A stretch of 32,408 nt of DNA from Paulinella micropora (Eukaryota > Cercozoa > Imbricatea > Euglyphida), in NCBI GenBank assembly GCA_009731375.1, contig BJOX01000221.1, positions 499,496 to 531,903 of the forward strand, written 5' to 3'. Below are positions 1 through 20,616 of this stretch, piece by piece. Under the pieces are notes generated by a model. That model was not told the origin of the DNA. It saw only the letters and a list, made by a program, of their open reading frames with translations, and did not search any database. The translations under genes and the position numbers were made by a program. Position 1 is the stretch's first letter, and each line of letters opens with the position of its first letter.

Positions 1-89
1 AGCCTATCGTCAATTCTTCGTTCTCCCCTCACGGGTGAGACGATGGAGGCGCATGTGCAGATTTGCATCAGCCATTGACAGAGAAGCAC
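1..89 (+). mobile_element. tRNA-derived SINE, 3' fragment
   Basis: The bases match the 3' part of the complete SINE at 183-450, from the CCTATCGTCAATTCTTCG region to the terminal GAGAAGCAC, and run straight into an (ATT)n tail. The 5' part lies outside the window. With the next copy it forms a head-to-tail pair joined by ATT repeats. Confidence 0.8.
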
Positions 90-127
90 TATTATAATTA
101 TTATTATTACTATTATTATTATTATTA

Positions 128-180
<53 letters not shown>

Positions 181-182
181 TT
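90..182. repeat. (ATT)n microsatellite
   Basis: About 90 bases of nearly pure ATT units connect the 3' end of one SINE copy to the 5' end of the next. Confidence 0.95.
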
Positions 183-450
183 GGACACCGTGATAGCCCA
201 GTGGTCAAGTTCTACCATCTGGGCCCTGTCGCCAGTTCGATTCCCGTCGGTGCCACCAGTATTTTCATTGAACATACCGGTCTATTTCTGGACCAGTATT
301 TTCATTGAACATACCGGCCCGTCTGGAAGTGTTGGAACTGCCCTTGCGGGGGTGTCATTAGAGCTTATCGTCAATTCTTCGTACTCCCCTCACGGGTGAG
401 ACGATGGAGGCGCATGTGCAGAAATGCATCAGCCATTGACAGAGAAGCAC
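183..450 (+). mobile_element. tRNA-derived SINE, complete copy
   Basis: The 5' 74 bases look like a decayed tRNA gene. Box A is TAGCCCAGTGG at 194-204 and box B is GTTCGATTCCC at 235-245. The first bases (GACACCG) can pair with CGGTGCC near 250 as an imperfect acceptor stem. The tRNA-unrelated body contains two copies of a roughly 25-bp CCAGTATTTTCATTGAAC-type unit and ends in GAGAAGCAC followed by (ATT)n. Other copies or fragments are at 1-89, 906-970 (-), 6756-6821 and 27937-28202 (-). Box A plus box B, an unrelated body and a simple-repeat tail define a SINE. I do not recognise a named family, and no partner LINE is visible. Confidence 0.85.
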
Positions 451-489
<39 letters not shown>

Positions 490-502
490 ATTATTATTGT
501 TA

Positions 503-536
<34 letters not shown>

Positions 537-613
537 CATTATTATTATCATTATTATTATTATTATTATTATTATATTATTATTACTATTACTATTTTTA
601 TTATTATTATTAC

Positions 614-644
<31 letters not shown>

Positions 645-705
645 GTTATTGTTATTGTTATTGTTATTATTATTATTATTATTATTATTTATTAATATTA
701 TTCTT

Positions 706-765
<60 letters not shown>

Positions 766-791
766 GTAGTAGTAGTAGTAGTAGTAGTAGC

Positions 792-846
<55 letters not shown>

Positions 847-854
847 TAATAATG

Positions 855-905
<51 letters not shown>
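451..905. repeat. Compound ATT/GTT/TTTA/AGT/AAT microsatellite
   Basis: About 450 bases shift from (ATT)n through (TTG/ATT), (TTTA)n and (AGT)n to (AAT)n. It lies between a + and a - SINE copy, so the ATT tail of one meets the complementary AAT tail of the other. Long homopolymeric reading frames here are repeat artefacts. Confidence 0.95.
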
Positions 906-970
906 GTGCTTCTCTGTCAATGGCTGATGCATTTCTGCACATGCGCCTCCATCGTCTCACCCGTGAGGGG
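906..970 (-). mobile_element. tRNA-derived SINE, 3' fragment, inverted
   Basis: This is the reverse complement of the SINE 3' end (GTGCTTCTCTGTCAATGG start), truncated by the assembly gap. It faces the copy at 183-450 across the ATT/AAT tract. Confidence 0.8.
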
Positions 971-1164
971 NNNNNNNNNNNNNNNNNNNNNNNNNNNNNN
1001 NNNNNNNNNNNNNNNNNNNNNNNNNNNNNNNNNNNNNNNNNNNNNNNNNNNNNNNNNNNNNNNNNNNNNNNNNNNNNNNNNNNNNNNNNNNNNNNNNNNN
1101 NNNNNNNNNNNNNNNNNNNNNNNNNNNNNNNNNNNNNNNNNNNNNNNNNNNNNNNNNNNNNNNN
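971..1164. other. Assembly gap (194 N)
   Basis: Unknown bases. The rest of the inverted SINE, and possibly an upstream exon of the transporter gene, could be here. Confidence 1.
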
Positions 1165-1242
<78 letters not shown>

Positions 1243-1290
1243 GTTGTTGTTGTTGTTGTTATTATTATTAGTAGTAGTAGTAGTAGTAGT
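1165..1290. repeat. (AAT)n/(ATT)n/(GTT)n/(AGT)n microsatellite
   Basis: AAT units switch to ATT, back to AAT, then to ATT, GTT and AGT. The AAT/ATT switches are locally self-complementary. Confidence 0.95.
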
Positions 1291-1780
1291 AAATCTGCCT
1301 TGGAGTGTTGATTGTGACATATTTGAGGGAAATCCCGATGAAAAAACCTAGTCACACTTGCTAAACAGAGTTCCAGCCCAATGGCCTCAAGGCGTTAAAC
1401 TGTGACGCCAACTCATAACCCTTTGGTGGTAGATGCTGGGGAGGAGGGTCGTTGCGCGCGTAAAAGATCTTAAACTCCGCATATGCTGGTTGATAGCCCA
1501 GGACCCAGCAGACACCAGATTGTTATGGGTGGGGTTTCGAGGCAGCTCTAGCAACCGCGCTTGGTGTATGCACTTGCACATTCGGTGACGTCTTGCAAGA
1601 GGTTGCTGGGACTGCGGAATAACCTCGGCTTAGTGCAGTCTTGCCCTCAGGAGCTCCATCGGTGGCCCCGATCATCAGGCGAGAGACTGACACGGGGGGG
1701 TGGAGGACCTCGAACAAGGGTATTGGAGGCTTATGTCCGTTGAGGATATGCCATTAGCTGCATCAGTACGCCTCAGATAT

Positions 1781-1783
<3 letters not shown>
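1291..1783. other. Unassigned block bounded by trinucleotide repeats
   Basis: About 490 bases of mixed sequence with no long reading frame and no recognisable transporter exon. It is bounded on both sides by ATT-type repeats, like the SINEs, and runs directly into (ATT)n after CGCCTCAGATATAG. That makes it a candidate for the 3' end of another retroposon using an ATT tail. No second copy is present in the window. Confidence 0.4.
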
Positions 1784-1833
<50 letters not shown>

Positions 1834-2115
1834 TATTATTATTATTATTATTATTTAATTAATTAATTAATTAATTAATTAATTAATTAATTAATTAATT
1901 AATTAATTAATTGATTGATTGATTAATTTAATTGAAATATTAAGTAATTTGAATACTCAATTTAATTAATTAATTAATTAATTCATTCATTCATTCATTC
2001 ATTCATTCGTTCATTCATTCATTCATTCGTTCATTCATTCATTCATTCATTCACTAATTAATGGATTAATTAATTAATCAATTTATTAATTAATTAATCA
2101 ATTTATTAATTTATT
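1784..2115. repeat. (ATT)n, (AATT)n, (ATTC)n compound microsatellite
   Basis: (ATT)n to about 1855 is followed by self-complementary (AATT)n to about 1915, then degenerate AATT, (ATTC)n from about 1980 to 2053, and AATT/AATC. It ends about 10 bases before the acceptor of the first recognisable transporter exon. Confidence 0.95.
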
Positions 2116-2125
2116 TATTGACCAG

Positions 2126-12718
<10,593 letters not shown>

Positions 12719-12907
12719 AAACATGTTAAGTCTACTTATTGTGTGGTTATGAGAGAGAGAGGGGGGGGAAGGGGGGGAGGGAGGGATGGAGGGAGGGAGG
12801 GAAAGAAGATAGCTCTTGCAGAATTTATCGTGCCATAAATATAGCTCTTGCAGGATTTATCGTGCCATAAATATATTTCCTAAGAATAAACATAGCTCAG
12901 AAAAAAA

Positions 12908-12979
<72 letters not shown>

Positions 12980-13473
12980 TAAATCTATTTATAGTATGAT
13001 GATACTTGAAGAAAAACTATTTATGGTATCATCGTGTGCTCAATTCTGTTTGAACTAAGAAGAAAAAGAGGAGAAAAGGGATTTAAAGCTTATGAATCAT
13101 ACTTGAAGGTAAGTTATTTATGGTATTATCATTAAGTTGTATAATAAATTCTTTTACAGCTATCTCCTAAAGTCGCAACCTCCTTACATGAGACATAATT
13201 ACAAGTAAATATTATGGATTTAGTGAACTGAGTCACCTTCTTTTATACTTCCTTCCCATACCTCGTCCTCCCATTCACTCCTACGAGTGGCAAGTTTCTA
13301 TTAAAAGAGTGATTGCGTAAAAAATAACTGATCAATGACAGCCAGTGTCACAATTTTACGTTTAAAAAAAAATAAAAAAAAATCCTACCTATCTTTACTA
13401 CATCATAATATTAATAATATCATAATACTATTAATAATATTATATTAATACTAGTATTAATTTATTTTTTTTA

Positions 13474-13506
<33 letters not shown>

Positions 13507-13606
13507 GTTTTTTTTTTTTTTTTTTTTTTNNNNNNNNNNTGTTTGATTGCTTGTTTGTTTGCTTGTTTGTTTTGTTTCAAGTTGTGCAACAATTTGTTTG
13601 TTTCAG
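12719..13606. other. 3' flank of the transporter gene, AT-rich
   Basis: It contains a G/A-rich patch (12740-12808), a 32-bp direct repeat (12809-12840 and 12841-12872), AATAAA at 12885-12890 as a possible poly(A) signal 167 bases after the stop, poly-A/(GA)n (12901-12979), AT-rich unique DNA with no reading frame, and poly-T with a 10-N gap (13530-13539). Confidence 0.6.
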
Positions 13607-13698
13607 TGCCCATCCCCGGCGATATCCGGCCCCGCCGGGCTGATCTCCGTCTACAATGCGCTACACATCGACACACTTCTTTTTCATCTTCCCCTGAG
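13607..13698 (+). CDS. Doubtful exon of an unknown gene
   Basis: A pyrimidine/TTTG-rich stretch ending TTTCAG precedes an open frame (CPSPAISGPAGLISVYNALH...) of higher GC than its surroundings. A G|GT occurs at 13698-13700, otherwise the frame stops at 13739-13741. The base after AG is T, unlike every exon of the neighbouring gene. No family is recognised. Confidence 0.25.
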
Positions 13699-13905
13699 GT
13701 TTAAAGAGACTCATCTCAGTTTCGTTGAGAGAAAACCCTAGCGACTTCTGCAAACTGCGACCGGAACTCGGGGCGTCCCCCTCCTACCGGCGAACTGCTT
13801 CCCACGTAAAAGAATTTAACAATACTGAACAATTCCCGCCAGTCTAACTGACGACGTCACACAAAAGATGTACCTGCAGAAAATGACATACGAAACTGCC
13901 TGATA

Positions 13906-14086
13906 TGGGCAATAATGGTAATGGTAAAAAGATAGTGACACCAATACCAGAAAAGGTACTCTAAATGACTGTATTAATAAGGTGACTAATAATACTACTA
14001 GTGACTGACCGTAACGAATAAGGCTAACGTATAAAATAGCAATCATGGACATACCTGACTAGGAAAAGTATCTAATTAATTGCCCA
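13906..14086 (-). repeat. Candidate 3' LTR of the copia element
   Basis: The 181-bp segment starts TGGGCAAT and ends ATTGCCCA, i.e. TG...CA with 8-bp inverted ends. On the element strand it directly follows a polypurine tract (AAGGGGGAGCAT, 14087-14098). No second LTR copy is in the window, so the ends rest on these features alone. Confidence 0.4.
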
Positions 14087-14098
14087 ATGCTCCCCCTT

Positions 14099-14479
14099 AA
14101 TTAGACTCCCGCCGCTTGCGAGTCAGTGTCCAACCATACCGTGCTACTAATAACTAGATTAGAAAAATGATTAAAGCACAAAGTGAGCTACCCCGGTAGT
14201 AAGTCTCCAGTGAAGTTCGGCTATGTAGCTGCACTATATCAACTAAAGCGCTACAGGCACAACAGTGCACAAAATAAGACTAAGCGAAAGCAGAGGTGCT
14301 AGCCTACGTCTCCACAGCTTGTGGAGTTCGGCAATCTAGTCACATAATTGTTAATTAATATCTATCCCCGGACCATCGGGAAGCTAACAAGAGTCCTACC
14401 CCGCAAAGTCCACGTTGGAGAAAGTCCTGCTGTCGGGGGGTTGTCACTCTAAGAGGACTCGCGGCGGTTCCCCGAGTCT
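14099..14479 (-). other. Copia element 3' untranslated region
   Basis: About 380 bases between the RNase H stop and the polypurine tract. No reading frame or repeat is recognised. Confidence 0.4.
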
Positions 14480-17400
14480 TTAATCCTGGGCCACGTGCCG
14501 AACCCGACGGTCGTAAGGCTCACCCCGCATAGCCTTAGTGTTTATGTCGGCCAGATTGTCGGTTGAGCCCACCTTCTCGTTGACAACGAGCCCGGCGTCC
14601 ACCTTCTGGTCGATGATGGCGCATCGCAGGTCCACATGCCCCAGCTTCCTAGCAAACACATTGCTGTCGGCGAGATCCAACGCTCCCTGGTTGTCGCCGT
14701 ACAGGATGGGGGGCTGCCCCCACCCGTACGCCCCCATGGCGTCCGCGACCCGGCCGTCTGCGATTCCCTGCACAAAGTTCACAATCTTGTCTTGTCCATG
14801 ATAAGACTCCACCATGGCATAAACCTCCTCCTCACATGAGGAGGCTTCGGGTGCCGCTGGCACCAGACGCGCGCCGACCGCCGCCTCTTCTGGGTCCCCG
14901 CTGCCGGGCACAGCCGCCACCCGAGCTCGTCGCTCAGCGCTCGCGCCTTTTCTTCCACACGCGCACGCAGGGTCGCGTCCTTCGGGAGGACCACCGACAC
15001 GTTCCGTTTCATGCAGAAGGGGAGCACTGAGCCACCCATAAAGAAGTGAAAGCCCGCCAACCGGGCGCGACGATCTTCCGACGTACCCTTCCAACTTGAG
15101 TCGGCCCACGACATCAAGCGGGTGCCATTCGCTTTAGTAAAGCGAATGCCTTTTGAACGCGTACCGTTAAGGTACCGCACAACCTGCTCGGCTTGCTGAT
15201 AATTGAACAACTCGGGCTTGGAGGCATGAGTCGCTACCTCCCCGAGCGGGCCCAACACCTCATGCCGAGTGATACGTGTGCACAAGAGGACACATACGAT
15301 GCTGTGGCGAGAACTGCTCTAACACGGACTGCTTTCCGGCCCGCACCCCCGGCATCAACCACGGCGAGTCGACAGTAGCTAGACCGGTGCACTGGAGCTT
15401 CTCAACGGCCTCCTTGATAAAGTCCTCCTGAGAGATCTTGATCGTCCGGCCTAACCGACAGTCTTCTTTATCTTCGATGTTCAAGCCTACCACCCCGGTT
15501 GGCGCCTCTTTCTTAAAGACCCTAAAGGCCTTCTTACCAGCAGCTAAGAACTCCGCTTCTACATCCTTACCACTGAACGCTCCCATCATGTCGTCGACGT
15601 GCACGAACACAAAGTCCGGTTTGTCCTTACCGGGTAGCCAGCGCCAAAAGAAGCAAGGAAAAGCGACATGAGCCTTAAAGCCCAAACCTTCTAAGAACGG
15701 GACTAGCTTGTACCGCCACCATTTGCGGCCCGCGTCCGGTCTGCCATAGAGGGCTTTAAGCATTTCCCACACATACCCCGGCTCTTCTAAACCAAACGGT
15801 GGTACGATGTAACTGGGGCGATACCCCTGCTCAGCTGCAGACGCCTCTGTGTATGCGGTGCCAACGTTCCACTTTGACAAGACTAAGCCAAAGAACACTG
15901 TTAGGGCGAAAAGCATCAAGATGGTAAGGGCACACGGGGTTGGGAAGTCCCGTTTCCCAAAATGCCATCCCTGTATCATGGAAAACCCCTTGGCCGTCCA
16001 TCGGCTTTTGAACTTTAGGATCTCTCCCCCTGCCTCCTTTGTGGCATCAACGAACCGCCCTTCACAAATGTCTTTCTTGTCTACTAATTCGGCTCGGACT
16101 CTCCGGAAGCAACCTTTCTCCTAGAGCGTAGCCATCTCCTCGGCTCGGGCGTCGTCCCAGTACCCTAGCTCGTCGGCTTGTTTCTCACTCACCTGTCTAG
16201 TGAACGTGGCGGCATGTGCGGTCTCCGGACCATCGGCAAGGTACTTGACGATCTCCGAGTCCAACATACGGTCTGGGGAGTCGTCATCCTCAAACTTTAC
16301 CCAGTGGGCTGGTCCGTTCTTCTTCTGCTTCTTAACCCATATGGGTTCACTCACGTCTTGCACCTGACCTCGTCGGACCTTGTCCCGAAAAGCCACCCCA
16401 TAGGTCTTCTTGGCCCAAGCCCAGCCCCACTGAGTGGCTGGGGTTTCAACCCACCTTCCCTTCAACTCCCCTATTGTTTCCGGGTCGGGATCGGGGGCTT
16501 CTTTCTCGGCTTTCACTGCTTCCTGCTCCGAGGTCGCTTCCTCCACTTCGCCGTCGGAATCGGAGCTGTCAAGCTCCCCCTGATCCGGGGCCTTCTTACC
16601 TTCACCGGGATCGGTCACCCCCACCCGAGGCTTTGGGACAAACAACTGCTCAAGGTCGGCGTCTTCCACTAACGGGTCTCCCTTGAACGGCTCCAAGCTC
16701 AGGCCCTTCTTCTCCCAGAGGAGTTGCAACAAAGGCCAGGCCGGCTGGTTGTCGTCAAAGTTCTTGACGTTTCGCCATGGGAACACCCTACCTTCACACA
16801 GGATCAAGTGTGCGGAATACTCCAAACTCAGCCCTAACCAGGCGACCATGTGCGTCCGGCTCTCGTCATGTCCTAACCTGCCCTCGATGACCATGTGGCA
16901 TAGACACCCAAAAGGATGAAGGTAAGCTACCCAATTTACCTTCCTTTCGCGGGGCATAAGCTCAAACATCCGGACCTCAACACCGGATCGCTTCGGTGAA
17001 AGGTTGTGCAAGAGGATAGCGTGCTGCCACGCATATCCCAAGAGTTCATAGGGCAGCTGAGCCTTAACCAGGTTATGGCGCGCTTTGCGCCAAAAGTCAC
17101 GTTGGGACACTTCGGCATAGGCGTTCTTGTTGTGTTCGTTGAGGGTGTTGATCCTCTTCCTCACTCCCTTGTCCCGGACTAGCTCCTTGAAGTCAGCTGA
17201 GATATGCTCGCCGTCTAGCCGGACTTCCTTCACTTTCTTGCCGCTTTGCGTCTCAAGGAACTTTATGCATTACCCCATGAAACGCACTTGTGGTGCCGCG
17301 GTGCAATCCTTTAGAAGGAGGCCAAACGCATACCCGGTGTTAGCCTCGATTCCCACCATGCCGTACCAAAACCCCGGGTTTGCGTAGGCACCCGGACTTG

Positions 17401-17693
17401 TCGAACGCCACAGCTTCGAACTTCCCTACTTGTGTCAACTGGTTGCTTGCCGGGTGGTTCACTTTTCCCACTTTTGCGGCTGGACACTCCTTACACTCTT
17501 TTACCGCTTGCTCATGGGTTTTGTCACCCACTATCTTGATCCCGTACGCTTCACTGATGAGGCGCTGCATATTGCTTCCGGGCCCTCCGAACTTCTGATG
17601 AAGTTGTTCACTAGTCAACTCCGTGACCTTAGCCATCTCCTTCCCAAAGAAAGCTCTAGCCTCAACCTTATCCGCAGCCAGCTCTTGGTTGGT

Positions 17694-17699
<6 letters not shown>
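14480..17699 (-). pseudogene. Ty1/copia pol remnant: integrase, reverse transcriptase, RNase H
   Basis: From high to low coordinates the order is as follows. The pre-integrase zinc-binding region is at 17699-17340 (LHQKFGGPGSN and CKECPAAKVGKV). The integrase core and C-terminal part run to 16124 (EHNKNAYAEVSQRDFWRK, HPFGCLCHM), with a long acidic linker. The reverse transcriptase is 16120-about 15300 (KFKSRWTAKGFS, FVHVDDMMG with DD at 15590-15595), and RNase H runs to the stop at 14480 (GDNQGALDLADS, KVGSTDNLADINTKAM). PR-INT-RT-RH order is that of Ty1/copia. It is dead: a frameshift near 17345-17375, in-frame TAA near 17270, in-frame TAG at about 16121, frameshifts near 15290 and near 14950, and the first RT catalytic Asp replaced by Asn (KWNVGTAY, 15866-15868). 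Confidence 0.9.
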
Positions 17700-17744
<45 letters not shown>

Positions 17745-17760
17745 CCGACCGACCGACCGA
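17700..17760. repeat. (TA)n and (CCGA)n at an inversion boundary
   Basis: About 40 bases of pure TA are followed by four CCGA units, exactly where the element switches strand. Confidence 0.9.
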
Positions 17761-18410
17761 CCTATGCCAAGACATTTGGCCGTAGAAGGAGCAGCAGCAA
17801 ATAGTGCCGCCTGGTTTCAATCTCGTACTAAGCCGTTCAGAGTCAGAGAAAGGGTGGTCGGCGGTGAGAGCGTACTAGAGAAGGAATACGCAAGTTTGCC
17901 GGAAGCCGAGGGAGAAGCTGACCCGGTTGACGGCCTTGTTTGTTTCATGACCGAACGCGGATGGATGGCTAAGGGTATTCGGCTAGCAGAACAGGCCCTC
18001 CTAGGACGGAGTGCGGACAAAGACCCCATGTTCGATTCGGGAGCTACGTTGCACTTTGTGCCGGCCGGAGCTGAACAACGTTTGTTCAACATTCAGCTAG
18101 GGATGAAACGGGTAGACACGGTCAACGGGGAGACCACCGTGACTAAGAAGGGCTCGTTAGACATGACGACAGTGAACGGAAAGGGAGAAAAGAACAGGTT
18201 GCATTTAGGTAGTGTGTGGGTTAGCACCAACATAGATGAAACCTTAGTCTCTGGTCCTCATTTAGCTAAGGAAGGGTACAGTGTAGTTCCGAGTCAATAA
18301 GAAAGGAGAGTGCTATATCACCAAGGCCCGGATACCGGACATTTCCCCTGAGCTTAAGGCCGGGGTCCTTTACCTCGACGCCAAGGACAAGGTGTGGCGT
18401 TTTGTGACAT
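17761..18410 (+). pseudogene. Ty1/copia protease block, inverted relative to the rest of the element
   Basis: The frame contains MFDSGATLHFV (active-site DSGA, Asp codon at 18034-18036), preceded by a charged spacer (EKEYASLPEAEGEADP, CFMTERGWMAKGIRL). It is interrupted by a frameshift near 18295, after which SNKKGECYITKARIPDIS continues to LDAKDKVWRFV. In an intact element this block would run straight into the integrase region ending at 17699. Here it points the other way and is bordered by TA repeats on both sides (17700-17739 and about 18410-18419), so the block has been flipped in place. Confidence 0.85.
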
Positions 18411-18419
18411 ATATATATA

Positions 18420-18630
18420 ACAAAAATAGACTTTCGGTTGGGGTTCCATGGTGCCACTTGAGCAACCTTTCGTGATACTGGCAAAAAAGGCAACTGCCCC
18501 CCTCCGGCGCCCGTAGTATTAATATTTAGTACCGGACAAGAAGGGCAAGCTAAAGAGGGAGAGCCCCGCTGTGTTGCTGCCCGCTTGCGGGTTTAAAGCA
18601 CGAGAAAGGGGAGGGGGGGGGGGGGGGGGG
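18420..18630. other. Unassigned sequence next to the copia remnant, ends in poly-G
   Basis: About 200 bases that may be part of the element's gag side. No zinc knuckle or clear frame is seen. A poly-G run leads to the next gap. Confidence 0.35.
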
Positions 18631-18760
18631 NNNNNNNNNNNNNNNNNNNNNNNNNNNNNNNNNNNNNNNNNNNNNNNNNNNNNNNNNNNNNNNNNNNNNN
18701 NNNNNNNNNNNNNNNNNNNNNNNNNNNNNNNNNNNNNNNNNNNNNNNNNNNNNNNNNNNN
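18631..18760. other. Assembly gap (130 N)
   Basis: Preceded by about 20 G. Confidence 1.
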
Positions 18761-19029
18761 GGTAAAGGGGTGTGAGGGGTGTGTGCGTGCGTGTGTGTGT
18801 AGGGGGTGGGTGCGCGCGCATACGAGAGAGTGTGTCCTGTGCATACATGAGAGGGTGGGGGGTTTCCATGTAGGTTAAATCATTCAAGTGCCGCGAGAGT
18901 TGATTTAATAAACAAGTTAAAGCCCTCCGACGGTGGTGAAGGGGCCAAGGTCCATGCCGGTGCGCCACTCAAGCAGAGCAAGTGCGTCGCCAGAGTTTAG
19001 GGCGGTATAACTTCGCTCTTTGAAAACTT
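18761..19029. other. TG-rich and unique DNA, no gene seen
   Basis: Short TG/TGCG tracts (18770-18850) are followed by unremarkable sequence up to the hairpin. Confidence 0.5.
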
Positions 19030-19140
19030 TCAATATATAGGAGAAAAAAACATTTAAATTTCCCTATTACAATTCCAGTACCCAAAAAACTGGATAGTCT
19101 GGCACAGGGAAATTTAAATGTTTTTTCTACAATATATTGA
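19030..19140. repeat. AT-rich inverted repeat (hairpin), nested
   Basis: Arms 19030-19065 and 19106-19140 (about 36 bases, few mismatches; AACATTTAAATTTCCCT against its complement) enclose an inner CCAGT...ACTGG pair. It lies 3' of the reading frame ending at 19218. It could be a small MITE or a transcript-end structure. Confidence 0.85.
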
Positions 19141-19217
19141 GAAAAAAAATTGTTCCCCGCGTTTTGCAAAAAAGGGCGAGATGGCTTGGCTTGCGGGGCG
19201 GCAGGCTGGTGGCTAAG

Positions 19218-19988
19218 TTAAACACTGCTCCGCCGCCGCCGCCGCCTCAGCAAGTCCAGCTGGGCTTCTACGCACAGCTGAGTAGTCTTGGGCACAACAA
19301 AATCGCAAACTTGTCTTGACAAAACATGCAGGGTCAGGGTTCTTCTTTGAGAGTTGTGCGCCCACCGCATGTCAAACAGCCAACGCAAGTTGAACTCTTG
19401 GGCTAGGTCGCGAAGTCCCACCTGCTGCTTGAGCGGGGGAACCTCCATCACCAGCGGCAGCACGTCCCGCTTGACTATCTCCCAATCCGACAACCCTTTT
19501 CCCCCCAGCAACCCGTAAAACACAAGACTATTTAGTTGGTCCTTGGCGCTAGGGGGCTCGGCCAGTGCCGCTACTACCTCCCGCAACGCACGACACACGC
19601 GCGACAAAAAAGCCACCTCGCGGTAGTACAGGGCACGCGCGTCGGCCGCGACGGGCTTCTGTCCGCCAAGCACGTACGATGCCACCAGACCCAACGCCGA
19701 TACTCACACCGCCCTGTCAAGCGGCACAGGCGCAACGCAGGCCTGATTGCGCAACGAACGCACCTCCTTTCTCAACTCAAACAACGTCAAGTCTCCCAGC
19801 CTGGCGCGCTTCTTTACACACCCCGTCTTAGCTAGCTGTCTATTCAGTTCATAATATTCGACCCGCAGAGCGCGCTTTCTGGCGGTACAGGACATTTTTT
19901 TGAAGAGCCACTGCTTCCTCCCCCCGCCGCCGCCCTCACCAACCTTTGCAGGCCGCAAGGCTCGGCCTGCTTGCTTCGCAATCGACAT
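19218..19988 (-). pseudogene. Unrecognised basic/helical protein, frame broken by one TGA
   Basis: An ATG at 19986-19988 opens a frame (MSIAKQAGRALRPAKVGEGG...) with a charged helical part (RALRVEYYELNRQLAK, TLFELRKEVRSLRNQ). It meets TGA near 19704, then continues in the same frame for about 160 residues (ALYYREVAFLSRVCRALREV, DWEIVKRDVLPLVMEV, RWLFDMRWAHNSQRR) and ends in a run of six Arg (GCC/GGC repeat). Coding GC is far above the flanks. The TGA could be a pseudogene lesion or could lie in a 51-base intron (GTGTGA...GGACAG) that would keep the frame. The G before AAG at the acceptor is absent. No known domain is recognised. Confidence 0.5.
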
Positions 19989-20616
19989 TTCCTTTTTTTT
20001 TTCTTACGCTCAACTGGGCTCCACTAAACCTACCCTTTCCCCCCCCCCCCTCTCCCCCAACCGTTGATTTCCTTCCCACACGCCTTCTGTCTTGTCAAAC
20101 CGTCAAACGTGCGCGCTCTCTTTCTCTCAAAATATATATCTCTTGCTTTCTCTCTCTGCAAAGTTTAAATTTGGGGGACGGTGGAGGTTCTCTGCTAGGG
20201 GCGGAACAGACTGTAGCGCAGGGGCGAGCAAGAGAGAAGTGCAAAGGGGGCTTGGGTTTAAAAAAAGAGTGAAGAGGGGAAGGGGGGGGGGAAAGAGGGG
20301 AAAAAAAATAAGAAAAAGGGAAGAAGAGGGGAGAAAGGAAAGGTGTGAAAGTACGGGGCGAAGGGAAAGGGAGGAGGGGGGGGGCACGGCAAGAGCAAGG
20401 AGGGAAAAGAGAAAAAGGAGCGGGGGGGCTTTTGTTTCTGCTCTTTCACCTTGCCCCGTTAAAAAAAATAAATAAATAAAAAATAATAAAAAAATCATTT
20501 TTTCCCCTCTCTCCCAGCCCCCGCAGAATTGGGTGCCTTATAATTCCCAAAAGACCCAAGAGAAGAGAAAATAGGCAAGGGCTCTTTTGTACTCTTTGCT
20601 TTAAAAAAACGGGGAC
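19989..20616. other. Region between divergent reading frames, with G/A-rich tract
   Basis: Poly-C and CT-rich DNA (20035-20160) and a purine-rich, G-rich tract (about 20265-20430) lie between the two start codons. The interval could carry promoters for both, but I see no definite TATA box. Confidence 0.4.

Noticed and set aside
183-256. Functional tRNA gene
   Set aside because: Box A and box B are present, but the D, anticodon and T stems do not pair well and the same sequence recurs as the head of a SINE.
396-932. Long frames of Leu, Ile, Tyr, Asn or Thr runs
   Set aside because: Direct translation of ATT/AAT microsatellites; no complexity and open in several frames at once.
13547-13606. 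Signal-peptide-like start (Leu/Val/Cys-rich) before the frame at 13607
   Set aside because: Comes from TTTG repeats that look like the end of an intron or intergenic repeat, not a coding start.
16178-16672. Open frame on the + strand opposite the copia integrase/RT linker
   Set aside because: Shadow of the - strand retroelement frame, with no domain of its own.
20127-20498. Pro/Phe/Leu-rich frame opposite the G/A-rich tract
   Set aside because: Low-complexity, overlaps a similar frame on the other strand, no start context or domain.
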